From NCBI GenBank assembly GCA_023391005.1, contig JAEWBS010000012.1:1-64000 (forward strand): DNA of 64,000 bases, read 5' to 3'. The translations under genes were made by a program, and so were the position numbers. A model generated the notes under the pieces. It had not been told where the DNA came from, did no database searches, and saw nothing but the letters and a program-made list of their open reading frames with translations. The first letter of the stretch is position 1; each line of letters opens with the position of its first letter. This stretch comes from Bacillota bacterium. GTDB lineage: Bacteria; Bacillota; Clostridia; Oscillospirales; Ruminococcaceae. This document shows, in pieces, positions 16,996-25,382 of the stretch.

Positions 16996-18120
16996 ATGAT
17001 CTATATTCCAACGCACTTTTTAAAGCCGGGCATGGTGCTGGCTAAAGATATCTCGGCCTATGGCTCGATGTTTGCCTTATTGGCACGGGGCCAGACACTG
17101 AATGCGGCGCTTATTCATCGCTTGGTAGAGGCCGAAATAGGCGGTGCTTACATCGAGAGCGCTCTGGCCAACGATATCGATCCCATCGAAATTCTGGAAC
17201 CGACTTATAAGAAAAAGGTCATTTCTGAGTTAAAGGGTATCTTCGACGACTGTGAGCGGACCAATACGCTTTCAAAGCATGCGCTTAATCAAGGTATGCG
17301 CATGGCCGAAGATCTTGTCATGTCCATACTGCATCAGGACGTTTTTCTCGTCGATGTGGTGACCATCAAGGACTATGACAATTACACCTATTCCCACTCG
17401 GTTTATGTTGCCATGCTCAGTGTACTGGTCGGCATGCAGCTCAAATATAACCAGAAACAGCTCAACGAGCTGGCGCTTTGCGGCCTGATGCACGATATCG
17501 GCAAGGTTGATATTCCGCTCGAGATTATCAATAAGCCCGCCCCGCTGACCCCCGAGGAATTTGAGGAGATGAAGACCCATCCGCTGCGCTCGATCGAACG
17601 GCTGCGGCATAACCAGAATATGACCCAACGGATATTTAACGGTATCTCCTGCCATCACGAAAAATATGACGGAACAGGGTACCCTTATGGCCTAAGCGGG
17701 GATAGAATTCACATCTATGCCCGCATTTTGGCGCTGGCGGATGTTTACGACGCACTGACCTCCGACCGGTCGTACCGGCGCGCATGGATGCCGGCCGAGG
17801 CGATTGAATATATGATGGCACAAAGCAATATCCATTTTGACCACAGTCTGCTGCAATGCTTTTTACGCACGGTGGCGGCCTATCCGCTCGGATCGGTTGT
17901 GTCGTTGAGCAACGGGGCCCTCGGCATTGTCATTCAAAACAATGCCGAGAATACGCTGCGGCCCAAGCTGCGCATCATCCGCAGCGGCGCGGAGCTTAAA
18001 AAGGGTGACGAGATCGATCTTCTGACCGATTCACGCTATTTGAGCGTGGTTGTCTCAGGAACGCTTGGCGGCAGTGAGATAGCCGAGCTGCCCAAGGAGC
18101 TGCTCCAGATCAAAAAATAG
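16996..18120 (+). CDS. HD-GYP domain protein, probable cyclic-di-GMP phosphodiesterase
   Basis: A 374-residue cytosolic protein. Residues ~1-95 resemble the N-terminal module often found ahead of HD-GYP domains (HFLKPGMVLAKDISAYGSMF). The catalytic domain has YSHSVYVAMLSVLVG, LMHDIGKVDIP (the HD pair) and HHEKYDGTGYPYGLSG (the GYP motif), so metal-dependent c-di-GMP hydrolysis is likely. The C-terminal ~80 residues form a separate beta-rich tail. The start is probably ATG 16996, six bases after GAGG; an in-frame GTG lies 12 bases upstream. No receiver or PAS domain is fused, so its input is unknown. Confidence 0.88.
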   Translation: MIYIPTHFLKPGMVLAKDISAYGSMFALLARGQTLNAALIHRLVEAEIGGAYIESALANDIDPIEILEPTYKKKVISELKGIFDDCERTNTLSKHALNQGMRMAEDLVMSILHQDVFLVDVVTIKDYDNYTYSHSVYVAMLSVLVGMQLKYNQKQLNELALCGLMHDIGKVDIPLEIINKPAPLTPEEFEEMKTHPLRSIERLRHNQNMTQRIFNGISCHHEKYDGTGYPYGLSGDRIHIYARILALADVYDALTSDRSYRRAWMPAEAIEYMMAQSNIHFDHSLLQCFLRTVAAYPLGSVVSLSNGALGIVIQNNAENTLRPKLRIIRSGAELKKGDEIDLLTDSRYLSVVVSGTLGGSEIAELPKELLQIKK

Positions 18121-18148
18121 GTACCAATGCGCTATATCGTTTTTGTTT

Positions 18149-18182
18149 GCGCAGCCGGGCGGTTTGTCCGGCTGCGCCTTTT
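18149..18182 (+). terminator. Terminator after the HD-GYP gene
   Basis: A ten-pair perfect stem GCGCAGCCGG (18149-18158) / CCGGCTGCGC (18168-18177), followed by CTTTTA. Confidence 0.75.
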
Positions 18183-18572
18183 ATGCATATTCCGTTTAAA
18201 CCGCAATGAAGGACCGCGGCGGCATTGTATGAGATATGTTTTCGATAAAAAAAGTAAAAATCAACACAGCGCAGTCGGTCTTTCTTTATAAAGGTCTTTG
18301 TCAAAAGCCATATTAGATGAGGGGCCGGCAGCGCGAGGTGCATGAATAAACGGGTGGCGCCGTGTACAAACGGCGCCGTTTGTGGTATTATAAATAGCAA
18401 TATACGGCTGTATTGGCGGCAAATTTAATGTTCTGTGGGCGCTTAAAAAGCGGCGGGCGGCTGCCTGCTTTGCTTTTTGCTCTAGCGGAATATAAATCGT
18501 TCGTCATCTACGCCGCTTTTTAAAACACAGATGGGCGCAACAAGAAACTTGGTGTCGGGGGGGAGGGGTGGC
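18183..18572. other. Upstream region of the cobalamin operon
   Basis: About 390 bases without a gene. It contains a second hairpin GGCGCCGT (18356-18363) / ACGGCGCC (18370-18377) with a weak GTTTGT tail, which may terminate leftover transcription. I looked for the conserved B12-box and adjacent conserved segments of a cobalamin riboswitch and did not find them. The cbiD ribosome site lies in a G-rich run at about 18558-18569. Confidence 0.45.
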
Positions 18573-19712
18573 ATGGCCTTTGAGCACTATATTGTCAGCG
18601 GGGTCAAACGCCTGCGCTGCGGTTATACGACCGGTAGCTGCGCGGCGTTGGCGGCGGGTGCTGCTGCGGCCATGCTGTTGTCCAATCGGCGACTTGATAC
18701 CGCTGCGTTAATCACGCCCCGGGGCCTTCGGGTCGAAGCCGCGCTTGAAGAAGTTACGCTGCAGCCCGATGAAGCGATCTGCGCCGTGCGCAAGGACGCC
18801 GGCGACGACCACGACGCCACCGACGGCATGTTGATCTTTGCCTCGGTCAAAAAATGCACCCGAAACGAGATTTTCATCGACGGGGGCGAGGGGATTGGGC
18901 GGGTGACCAAACGCGGGCTCGACCAGCCGGTGGGCGCGGCGGCCATTAACACAACGCCGCGCCGGATGATTGCCGAACAGGTATGCGCGGCCTGCGCGGC
19001 GGCGGGCTACACGGGTGGTATGCGGGTGACAATCTTTGCGCCCGAGGGCGTAAAGATCGCCCAAAAAACCTTTAATCCCAACCTTGGCATCGTGGGCGGC
19101 ATTTCAATTCTGGGCACCAGCGGTATTGTCGAGCCACAGAGCCTCTCAGCGCTGCTCGACAGCATTGAGATTGAAATGAAGATGCACGCCGCCAACGGCC
19201 ATAAACGGCTGTTACTCACGCCCGGCAACTACGCCGAGCATTTCGCACATACGTATCCGGCGCTGCGCGCCATTCCGCAGATCAAATGCGCCAATTTTAT
19301 CGGAGACTGCCTTGATTTTGCAGCGGTCTACGGCTTTTCAGAGGTGCTGCTGGTCAGCCATATCGGCAAGGCGGTCAAGTTGGCGGGCGGTATCATGAAC
19401 ACCCACTCGCGCATTGCGGACTGCCGAACCGAGCTGTTTGCCGCTCACGCCGCCTGCTGCGGCGCGAACCGCGAAACCTGCGTTGCGCTCATGCAGGCCG
19501 CCACTGCCGACGCCTGCCTTGAAATTTTGGACAGTGCGGGGCTTAAAAATGCCGTCGCCGACAGCCTGTTGCAGGCTATGCAGGCGCACTTATCCCGCCG
19601 CGCGGCGGGGGCGTTTCAGGTAGGGGCGGCCGTGTTTTATGACGGCTACACGCTGCTGGGCGTGACGGCGCAGGGCGAGGAACTGTTGAATAAATGGAGG
19701 ACGAACGCTTGA
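18573..19712 (+). CDS. cbiD: Cobalt-precorrin-5B C1-methyltransferase CbiD
   Basis: A 379-residue enzyme of the oxygen-independent pathway; it methylates C1 of the corrin ring using SAM. The CbiD signature LRCGYTTGSCAALAAGAAAA lies at ~residue 15, and GGEGIGRVTKRGLDQPVGAAAIN, NPNLGIVGGISILGTSGIVE and HIGKAVKLAGG follow. ATG 18573 is preceded by AGGGGTGG, and 14 upstream in-frame codons are not family-like. First gene of the operon; its stop overlaps the TTG start of cbiL by two bases. Its presence identifies the anaerobic, early-cobalt route. Confidence 0.93.
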   Translation: MAFEHYIVSGVKRLRCGYTTGSCAALAAGAAAAMLLSNRRLDTAALITPRGLRVEAALEEVTLQPDEAICAVRKDAGDDHDATDGMLIFASVKKCTRNEIFIDGGEGIGRVTKRGLDQPVGAAAINTTPRRMIAEQVCAACAAAGYTGGMRVTIFAPEGVKIAQKTFNPNLGIVGGISILGTSGIVEPQSLSALLDSIEIEMKMHAANGHKRLLLTPGNYAEHFAHTYPALRAIPQIKCANFIGDCLDFAAVYGFSEVLLVSHIGKAVKLAGGIMNTHSRIADCRTELFAAHAACCGANRETCVALMQAATADACLEILDSAGLKNAVADSLLQAMQAHLSRRAAGAFQVGAAVFYDGYTLLGVTAQGEELLNKWRTNA

Positions 19713-20392
19713 AAGGAACATTATACGGCGTCAGTGTGGGGCCGGGCAATCCTGAGCTGATGACATTGCAGGCGGTGCGGTTGCTGGAGCGCTGCCCGGC
19801 CATTGCGGTACCGCAGACCGGAAACGGCGGCACCGTTGCGCTTGATATCGCGTCTCAGGCGGTGGATCTAAGCGGCAAAACGCTGCTTATGCTGCCCTTT
19901 TTGATGACCCGGGATAAACAAAAGCTCGACGAGCGCCACCGGCAGTTGGCTGACGTGCTCAAGACGGCGCTCGACGCCGGGCAGGATGTGGCGATGCTGA
20001 GCCTTGGCGACACGTCGGTCTATTCCTCGTTTTCATATATGGCTGAGCTGCTGGCGCCCGAGGGCTATCTCATCGCGCTTTCGGCGGGGGTGACGAGCTT
20101 TTGCGCGTCGGCTGCCGCGTTGGGCATCAGCCTGACGGAGATGAATAAGCCGGTACATATCATCCCTGCCGGGACCGACGATGGGCAAGCGCTGGCATTG
20201 CCCGGTACCAAGGTGCTTATGAAGGCGGGTAAGTCATTGCCGCAGCTTTTAGCGCGGCTAAAGGCGCAAGGGCTGCTTGAAAAAGCCATGCTCGTGCAAA
20301 ACTGCGGTCTGCCGGGCGAGAAGATTCTTAAAAAAATCCCCGAGGACTTTGACGCCCCGGGTTATTTTACAACCGTTATCGTGAAGGAGTGA
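19709..20392 (+). CDS. cbiL: Cobalt-precorrin-2 C20-methyltransferase CbiL
   Basis: A 227-residue tetrapyrrole methylase using SAM to methylate C20. GTLYGVSVGPGNPELMTLQA at the start is the glycine-rich loop and substrate signature; LSLGDTSVYSSFSYM and HIIPAGT are conserved. Family members begin M-K-G-x-L-Y-G-V, which matches the TTG at 19709 with GGAGG seven bases upstream; the in-frame ATG at 19694 precedes that site and so is unlikely to be used. TTGA overlap with cbiD and GTGA overlap with cbiF suggest translational coupling. Confidence 0.93.
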   Translation: MKGTLYGVSVGPGNPELMTLQAVRLLERCPAIAVPQTGNGGTVALDIASQAVDLSGKTLLMLPFLMTRDKQKLDERHRQLADVLKTALDAGQDVAMLSLGDTSVYSSFSYMAELLAPEGYLIALSAGVTSFCASAAALGISLTEMNKPVHIIPAGTDDGQALALPGTKVLMKAGKSLPQLLARLKAQGLLEKAMLVQNCGLPGEKILKKIPEDFDAPGYFTTVIVKE

Positions 20393-21162
20393 ACGCCTTG
20401 GTCAGCTTTGTGGGGGCGGGCAGCGGCGCCGCCGACCTGATTACGCTGCGCGGCGCGCGTTTAATCGAGCGGGCCGATGTGATCATCTACGCGGGCAGTT
20501 TGGTGAACCCCGCGCTGTTGCAGACGGCAAAGCCGGGCTGCGCCATCTATGACAGCGCCAAGATGACGCTGGAGGAAGTTATGGCGGTTATGCTTTCAGC
20601 ATCGGCGCGGCAGCAAAATATCGTGCGGCTGCACACCGGCGACCCCTGTCTCTATGGCGCGATCCGCGAGCAGATGGACAGGTTGAACGCGGCGGGCATT
20701 CCTTACGATTATGTGCCGGGCGTCTCAAGCTTTTGCGGGGCCGCGGCGGCCTTAAAGGCCGAGTATACGCTGCCGGATGTCAGCCAGAGCGTCATCATCA
20801 CCCGTATGGCGGGCAGAACGCCGGTGCCGCCGCGAGAGCGTATCGCCGCCTTGGCGGCGCACGGCGCGACGATGGTCATATTTCTGAGCGCGGGACTGAC
20901 TGAAACGCTTGAGCAGGAGCTGCTTTCGGGCGGCTACGCCCCCGATACCCCGGCGGCGATCGTCTATAAGGCGACCTGGCCCGAGGAGCAGGTGCTGCGC
21001 TGTACCGTCGGTACGCTGCACGAGACAGCGAAGGCAAACGATATCACCCATACGGCGCTGATTACGGTAGGCAGCTTTTTAGGCGATGATTACGCGCGCT
21101 CAAAGCTGTATGACCCCGCCTTTACGACCGCCTTTCGCAAAGGGGAGGACGGCAGGGTATGA
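20389..21162 (+). CDS. cbiF: Cobalt-precorrin-4 C11-methyltransferase CbiF
   Basis: A 257-residue tetrapyrrole methylase. VSFVGAGSGAADLITLRGAR, YAGSLVNPALL, RLHTGDPCLYGAIREQM and YDYVPGVSSFCGAAAAL follow the CbiF/CobM pattern, and RMAGRTPVP is the usual CbiF loop. It methylates C11, which directs ring contraction chemistry. GTG start 20389 overlaps the cbiL stop (GTGA), with AAGGAG just upstream. Confidence 0.93.
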   Translation: MNALVSFVGAGSGAADLITLRGARLIERADVIIYAGSLVNPALLQTAKPGCAIYDSAKMTLEEVMAVMLSASARQQNIVRLHTGDPCLYGAIREQMDRLNAAGIPYDYVPGVSSFCGAAAALKAEYTLPDVSQSVIITRMAGRTPVPPRERIAALAAHGATMVIFLSAGLTETLEQELLSGGYAPDTPAAIVYKATWPEEQVLRCTVGTLHETAKANDITHTALITVGSFLGDDYARSKLYDPAFTTAFRKGEDGRV

Positions 21163-22163
21163 CGCTTGCGATGCTGGCGTTTTCTGAAAAAGGGCTGTTG
21201 CTGGCCAAGCGCCTGCAAGCGCTGCTGCCGGATGAAAACAGCAGTGCCGAACGCTGCCCCAAGGACGGGTTGCACGCGTGGACGGCGCGGCATTTTGAAG
21301 CGGCCGACGCGCTGGTCTTCGTCGGCGCGGCAGGCATCGCCGTGCGGGCGATCGCGCCTTTTGTCGACCGCAAAACCTGCGACCCGGCGGTGCTGGTGAT
21401 TGATGAATGCGCCGAGTTTGTGATTCCGATTCTATCGGGCCATATTGGTGGGGCCAACGCGCTGGCAAAAAGGCTGGCTGCGCTGCTAGGTGCGCGCGCG
21501 GTCATCACGACCGCGACCGACTGCAACGGCCTGTTCGCCATCGATAGTTGGGCCGCCGAACAGGGCTATGTCATTCGCAACCCCGAGCGCATTAAGCAGG
21601 TGTCGGCACGGCTGCTCTTACACAAAACAATCCGATTGAAAAGCGAGTTTGAGACGCTGCTCGATGCCACGCTGAAGGAGCAGATTCTCCTGACCGAGCA
21701 TCCACCGTTTGATGTCATCATCGGCGTCCAAGCTGATAATACTTCAGCGTTGCATCTTATCATACCGGTGCTCACGCTGGGCGTGGGCTGCAAGCGCAAT
21801 ACGCCCGCGTCGGTGGTTCACACGGCGTTTGACCGCCTGTGCGCCGATTTTAATCTTGAGCCGCACGCCTTTAGCCGGGTGTGCAGCGTCGACCTTAAAG
21901 CAGACGAACCGGGGCTGCGCGATTTTTGCCGCGACAAGGCGCTGCCATTCGTCATCTTTTCGGCGCAGGCGCTCGCCGCGCTGCCCGGCGATTTTACCGC
22001 GTCGGATTTTGTGCGGCAAACGACCGGCGTTGACAACATCTGTGAGCGCAGCGCGGTTTTGGGCAGCCAAGGCAGGTTGCTCATTCAAAAACAGGCCTTT
22101 GACGGCGTGACGATGGCGGTGGCCATCGCCGCGCACAAGGTCCATGTCACACAAGCGACCTGA
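21159..22163 (+). CDS. cbiG: Cobalt-precorrin-5A hydrolase CbiG
   Basis: A 334-residue protein that opens the delta-lactone of cobalt-precorrin-5A and releases the C20 unit as acetaldehyde. The N-terminal region has VFVGAAGIAVRAIAP and LSGHIGGANALAKRLA; the C-terminal domain starts near LTLGVGCKRNTPA (~residue 205) and ends with GVDNICERSAVLGSQG. Length and order match stand-alone CbiG. It overlaps cbiF by ATGA and is 29 bases from cbiH. Confidence 0.92.
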   Translation: MTLAMLAFSEKGLLLAKRLQALLPDENSSAERCPKDGLHAWTARHFEAADALVFVGAAGIAVRAIAPFVDRKTCDPAVLVIDECAEFVIPILSGHIGGANALAKRLAALLGARAVITTATDCNGLFAIDSWAAEQGYVIRNPERIKQVSARLLLHKTIRLKSEFETLLDATLKEQILLTEHPPFDVIIGVQADNTSALHLIIPVLTLGVGCKRNTPASVVHTAFDRLCADFNLEPHAFSRVCSVDLKADEPGLRDFCRDKALPFVIFSAQALAALPGDFTASDFVRQTTGVDNICERSAVLGSQGRLLIQKQAFDGVTMAVAIAAHKVHVTQAT

Positions 22164-22192
22164 ATATATGGCGCTATAAAAAGGAGAACACG

Positions 22193-22921
22193 ATGAAGCT
22201 ATCTGTTGTGGGCATCGGCCCCGGACATGCCGAGGGTATGACGGGCGCGGCGTACGCCGCCTTGGCCGCCTGCGATTTAATCTGCGGTTATACCGCTTAT
22301 ATCGACCTTGTGCAGCCCATTTTCCCCGATAAAAGCACCTTTTCAACCCCGATGAAAAGCGAGATCGAACGCTGCCGCGCGGCGCTCAAGGCTGCAGAAA
22401 ACCAGAACGTTGCCATGGTGTGCAGCGGCGACGCAGGCGTTTACGGTATGGCTGGGCTGCTTTACGAGCTTTGGGAGCCTACCGGTCCGGTGACGCTCGA
22501 GGTCATTCCGGGCGTGACGGCGGCGCAAAGCGGCGCGGCGCTTTTGGGTGCACCGCTGATGCAGGACTACGCGGTCATCTCGCTGTCCGACCTGCTCGTC
22601 GACTGGGCGGTCATCGAAAAGCGGCTGCATGGCGCGGGCATCGGTGATTTTGCGGTGGCACTTTACAATCCGGGCAGCAAAAAGCGCACCGATCATCTGC
22701 GGCGTGCCTGCGATATTCTGCTGCAATATCGCGATGAAAACACACTTTGCGGCGTGACGGAAAATATCGGGCGCGTGGGGGAAGCCACACAGCTCATGCC
22801 GCTGTCACAACTTCGTGATTTTTCGGCCGGTATGTTTTGCACCGTGTTTATCGGCAACAGCAGAACGGTCGAGATCGGTGGCAAGATGATCACGCTGCGC
22901 GGCTATGAGGCGAAGCGATGA
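22193..22921 (+). CDS. cbiH: Cobalt-factor III / precorrin-3B C17-methyltransferase CbiH
   Basis: A 242-residue tetrapyrrole methylase that methylates C17 and contracts the ring. LSVVGIGPGHAEGMTGAAYA, CDLICGYTAYIDLV, MVCSGDAGVYGMAGLLYEL and LYNPGSKKRTDHL are typical CbiH/CobJ signatures. AAGGAG precedes ATG 22193. The stop overlaps cbiJ by ATGA. No ferredoxin-like C-terminal extension is fused, unlike some clostridial homologues. Confidence 0.93.
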   Translation: MKLSVVGIGPGHAEGMTGAAYAALAACDLICGYTAYIDLVQPIFPDKSTFSTPMKSEIERCRAALKAAENQNVAMVCSGDAGVYGMAGLLYELWEPTGPVTLEVIPGVTAAQSGAALLGAPLMQDYAVISLSDLLVDWAVIEKRLHGAGIGDFAVALYNPGSKKRTDHLRRACDILLQYRDENTLCGVTENIGRVGEATQLMPLSQLRDFSAGMFCTVFIGNSRTVEIGGKMITLRGYEAKR

Positions 22922-23673
22922 AGCAGATGCTGATTTTTGGCGGCACGGCGGACAGCCACCCACTGTTGGAATGGCTGCTGCAATGGGATATCCAAGTGAC
23001 GCTTTGCGTGGCCAGCGATTACGCGAGGGCGCTGTTGCCGCCCTGTGACCGTCTGACCGTTCGGGTCGGGCGGCTGGATGCGGCGGCTATGGCGGCGCTG
23101 ATGCAAACACGGCGCTTTGACTGCGTCGTCGATGCCACCCATCCTTACGCCAAAGAAGCCACCCGCAATATCCGGGCGGCGGCGCAGGCGGGGGGATGCC
23201 CCTATTTCAGGCTGCTGCGCCCGGGCAGCGACGCGACCGATTGTATCGTCGTGCCGTCGGTGGCTCAGGCGGCGCAATACCTTAACCAAAGCGCGGGGCG
23301 GGTGCTGATTGCCACCGGCTCGAAAGAGCTGGCGGAATACACCAAGGTGCAAAATTTTGCCGAGCGCTGCTACCCCCGCGTGCTGCCGATGGCTGAAGCG
23401 ATTGCGCAATGCACGGCGCTGGGCTTTTTGCCAAGCCACATTATCGCCATGCAGGGACCGTTTTCTCAGGCGTTAAACGTTGCGCTGTTTGAGCAGCTCA
23501 GCATCGAAATGCTCGTCACCAAGGACGGCGGTGTGCCGGGCGGCTTCCCCGATAAGCTGGCTGCCGCAAGGGCGTGCGGTGTGCGAACCATTCTGGTCGA
23601 CCGTCCCGAGGACGCAGGTGATACGTTTGAGCAGCTTAAAATAAAGCTGGCAGATTTTTTGGAGCTGCGTTGA
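22918..23673 (+). CDS. cbiJ: Cobalt-precorrin-6A reductase CbiJ
   Basis: A 251-residue NAD(P)H-dependent reductase of cobalt-precorrin-6A. LIFGGTADSHPLLEWL starts the fold; DCVVDATHPYAKEATRNI, GRVLIATGSKEL, MQGPFSQALNVALFEQL and LVTKDGGVPGGFPDKLAAA are family motifs. Last gene before the first copy of the non-coding inverted element; after it the reading of the operon stops for 512 bases. Confidence 0.92.
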   Translation: MKQMLIFGGTADSHPLLEWLLQWDIQVTLCVASDYARALLPPCDRLTVRVGRLDAAAMAALMQTRRFDCVVDATHPYAKEATRNIRAAAQAGGCPYFRLLRPGSDATDCIVVPSVAQAAQYLNQSAGRVLIATGSKELAEYTKVQNFAERCYPRVLPMAEAIAQCTALGFLPSHIIAMQGPFSQALNVALFEQLSIEMLVTKDGGVPGGFPDKLAAARACGVRTILVDRPEDAGDTFEQLKIKLADFLELR

Positions 23674-23765
23674 CGCATTTTAAAGCGTGACACGGTTTTA
23701 GTACAAGATAATTAAGCTAAGGTTTTTCAGATTGACAAAGAACGATACCTTTTTGGTAGTTGTGT

Positions 23766-24112
23766 TAAAACGGCAGAAGTACTTTGCGCTTGCGCGCAGG
23801 AACGGCCCCCACCCCCGGCGCTTGCATGTTCTGCGGAACATGCGGGTATCTTCCACTACGTTACAGATGCGAAGCGCCTCGCGGGCGGGACGCTGTCCCC
23901 CCGCGTGCCCCCTTGACCTCCGGCGGGATTTTGGAACGGCAGGGTTTGAGGGCTTAAACGGTTGTTGATTATATGCCCCACGTGGGGGTGTTACCTTCCC
24001 ACGCACCGTTAGTGGGCGCGCATCCAGACTTGTTACGTGATTATACGCGCCAATGATGTTGTTCGGCCTCTTGGGGCACGATGGCGCTTCCATCGCGCCG
24101 CCATGCGGGAAA
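23766..24112. repeat. Non-coding element copy A (inverted partner of 34918-35253)
   Basis: About 345 bases between cbiJ and cbiET that align with the reverse complement of copy B over nearly the whole length. The block GCGCATCCAGACTTGTTACG and its surroundings (about 24015-24080) differ at only one position across ~65 bases, and a block of about 40 bases around 23850-23890 is identical. The element contains hairpins GCATGTTC/GAACATGC (about 23822-23841), CCCAC/GTGGG (about 23999-24017) and a terminal ATGGCG/CGCCAT (24081-24104). Copy A also carries a palindromic insertion CCCCACGTGGGG. No ORF with a ribosome site or family match, and no transposase. Confidence 0.85.
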
Positions 24113-24185
24113 CGTATGACTTTTTCGATAGACTACAAAGCCCCAGATTTTTAAAGATAACAGGAATTTCAAAGGAGGACAGCAC

Positions 24186-25382
24186 ATGCGTGTGACCATT
24201 GCAGGCTATGGCACAGGGGCCGGGGACTGCCTGCCTGAGACACAACGGGTATTGAATGCCGCCGGGCTGGTGCTCGGTGCACCGCGCCTGCTTGAACGTG
24301 CGGGCGTCGCCCCGCCGCGCGGTGTCGCCGCTGTCAGTGCCTCGGAGCTTGCCGTCGCCATCAATGCCGCACAGGCCGATTCGGTCTGTGTGCTCATGAG
24401 CGGCGACAGTGGCTTTTACAGCGGTACCCGGCTGCTGCTGCCGCTGCTGACCGGGCATGAGGTGTTGGTGCTGCCGGGTATCTCGAGCGTGCAGGCACTC
24501 AGCGCGGCGCTGCAAATGCCGTGGCAAGGCTGGCGGCTCTGCTCGGCGCATGGGATCGACTGCAATGTGGCACATGAGGTCTCTCGCCACGCCGAGTGCT
24601 TTTTTCTCACCGGCGGTGAACAGACGCCCGACGCGCTGTGCCAAACACTTACCGACTGCGGCTTCGGCACGCTAAACGCCTTTGTCGGCTCGGATTTAGG
24701 CAGCGTCGACCAGCGGCTCGCAAAAGGCACTGTTGCGGAATTGGCGCGGCGGCGGTTTTCACCGCTTTCAGTGTTGCTGGTGCAAAACCCTGCGCCGAGA
24801 AAACGGGTGGGCTTCGGCCTGCCCGATACGGCGTTTGTGCGCGGCAATATCCCGATGACCAAAAGCGAGGCGCGGGTTGTTGCGCTCTCAAAGCTGCGTC
24901 TTAGCAGTAGCGACATCGTGTTCGACATCGGGGCGGGCACCGGCTCGGTCGCGGTTGAAGCGGCGATGCTGCTCGACACCGGGCGGGTGTACGCCATTGA
25001 GCAAAAGGCCGAGGGCTGCCGTCTGATCACCGAAAACGCTCAAAAGCTCGGCGCGTTTAATCTGACCTGTATCGAGGGCGTTGCGCCGGATGCGCTTCGA
25101 CCGTTGCCCGCGCCCGACGCGGCCTTTATCGGTGGCAGCGGTGGCAGGCTGCGCGAGATCGCCGCGCTGCTGTTGGATAAAAATCCGCAGGTGTGCCTTG
25201 TGGTCGCCGCCGTCACGCTTGAGACGATCGCCGAAGCGGTCGGCCTTTTCAATGAACTGAATTTGCCAAACACCGAAACGGTGCAGGTGGCGGTCAGCCG
25301 CGCCGAGCCGCTGGGGCGGTATCATCTGATGGCGGCGCAAAATCCGGTTTATATGATCAGCGGGGGTGGCGGCTATGACTAA
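24186..25382 (+). CDS. cbiET: Fused cobalt-precorrin-7 C5-methyltransferase / C15-methyltransferase (decarboxylating), CbiET
   Basis: A 398-residue bifunctional enzyme. Residues ~1-195 are the CbiE tetrapyrrole methylase (VTIAGYGTGAGDCLPETQ, VCVLMSGDSGFYSGTRLLL, GISSVQALSAALQMPWQ). Residues ~205-398 are CbiT, a Rossmann methyltransferase with SAM loop VFDIGAGTGSVAVEAAML that methylates C15 and decarboxylates the C12 side chain. The fusion is common (CobL-like). AAAGGAGG precedes ATG 24186, so translation restarts independently after the repeat element. The stop overlaps cbiA. Confidence 0.93.
   Translation: MRVTIAGYGTGAGDCLPETQRVLNAAGLVLGAPRLLERAGVAPPRGVAAVSASELAVAINAAQADSVCVLMSGDSGFYSGTRLLLPLLTGHEVLVLPGISSVQALSAALQMPWQGWRLCSAHGIDCNVAHEVSRHAECFFLTGGEQTPDALCQTLTDCGFGTLNAFVGSDLGSVDQRLAKGTVAELARRRFSPLSVLLVQNPAPRKRVGFGLPDTAFVRGNIPMTKSEARVVALSKLRLSSSDIVFDIGAGTGSVAVEAAMLLDTGRVYAIEQKAEGCRLITENAQKLGAFNLTCIEGVAPDALRPLPAPDAAFIGGSGGRLREIAALLLDKNPQVCLVVAAVTLETIAEAVGLFNELNLPNTETVQVAVSRAEPLGRYHLMAAQNPVYMISGGGGYD

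Noticed and set aside
23732..23968. Protein-coding gene in the non-coding element (78 codons)
   Set aside because: The corresponding frame in copy B diverges after frameshifting indels and has no ribosome site in either copy, so the conservation is at nucleotide level.
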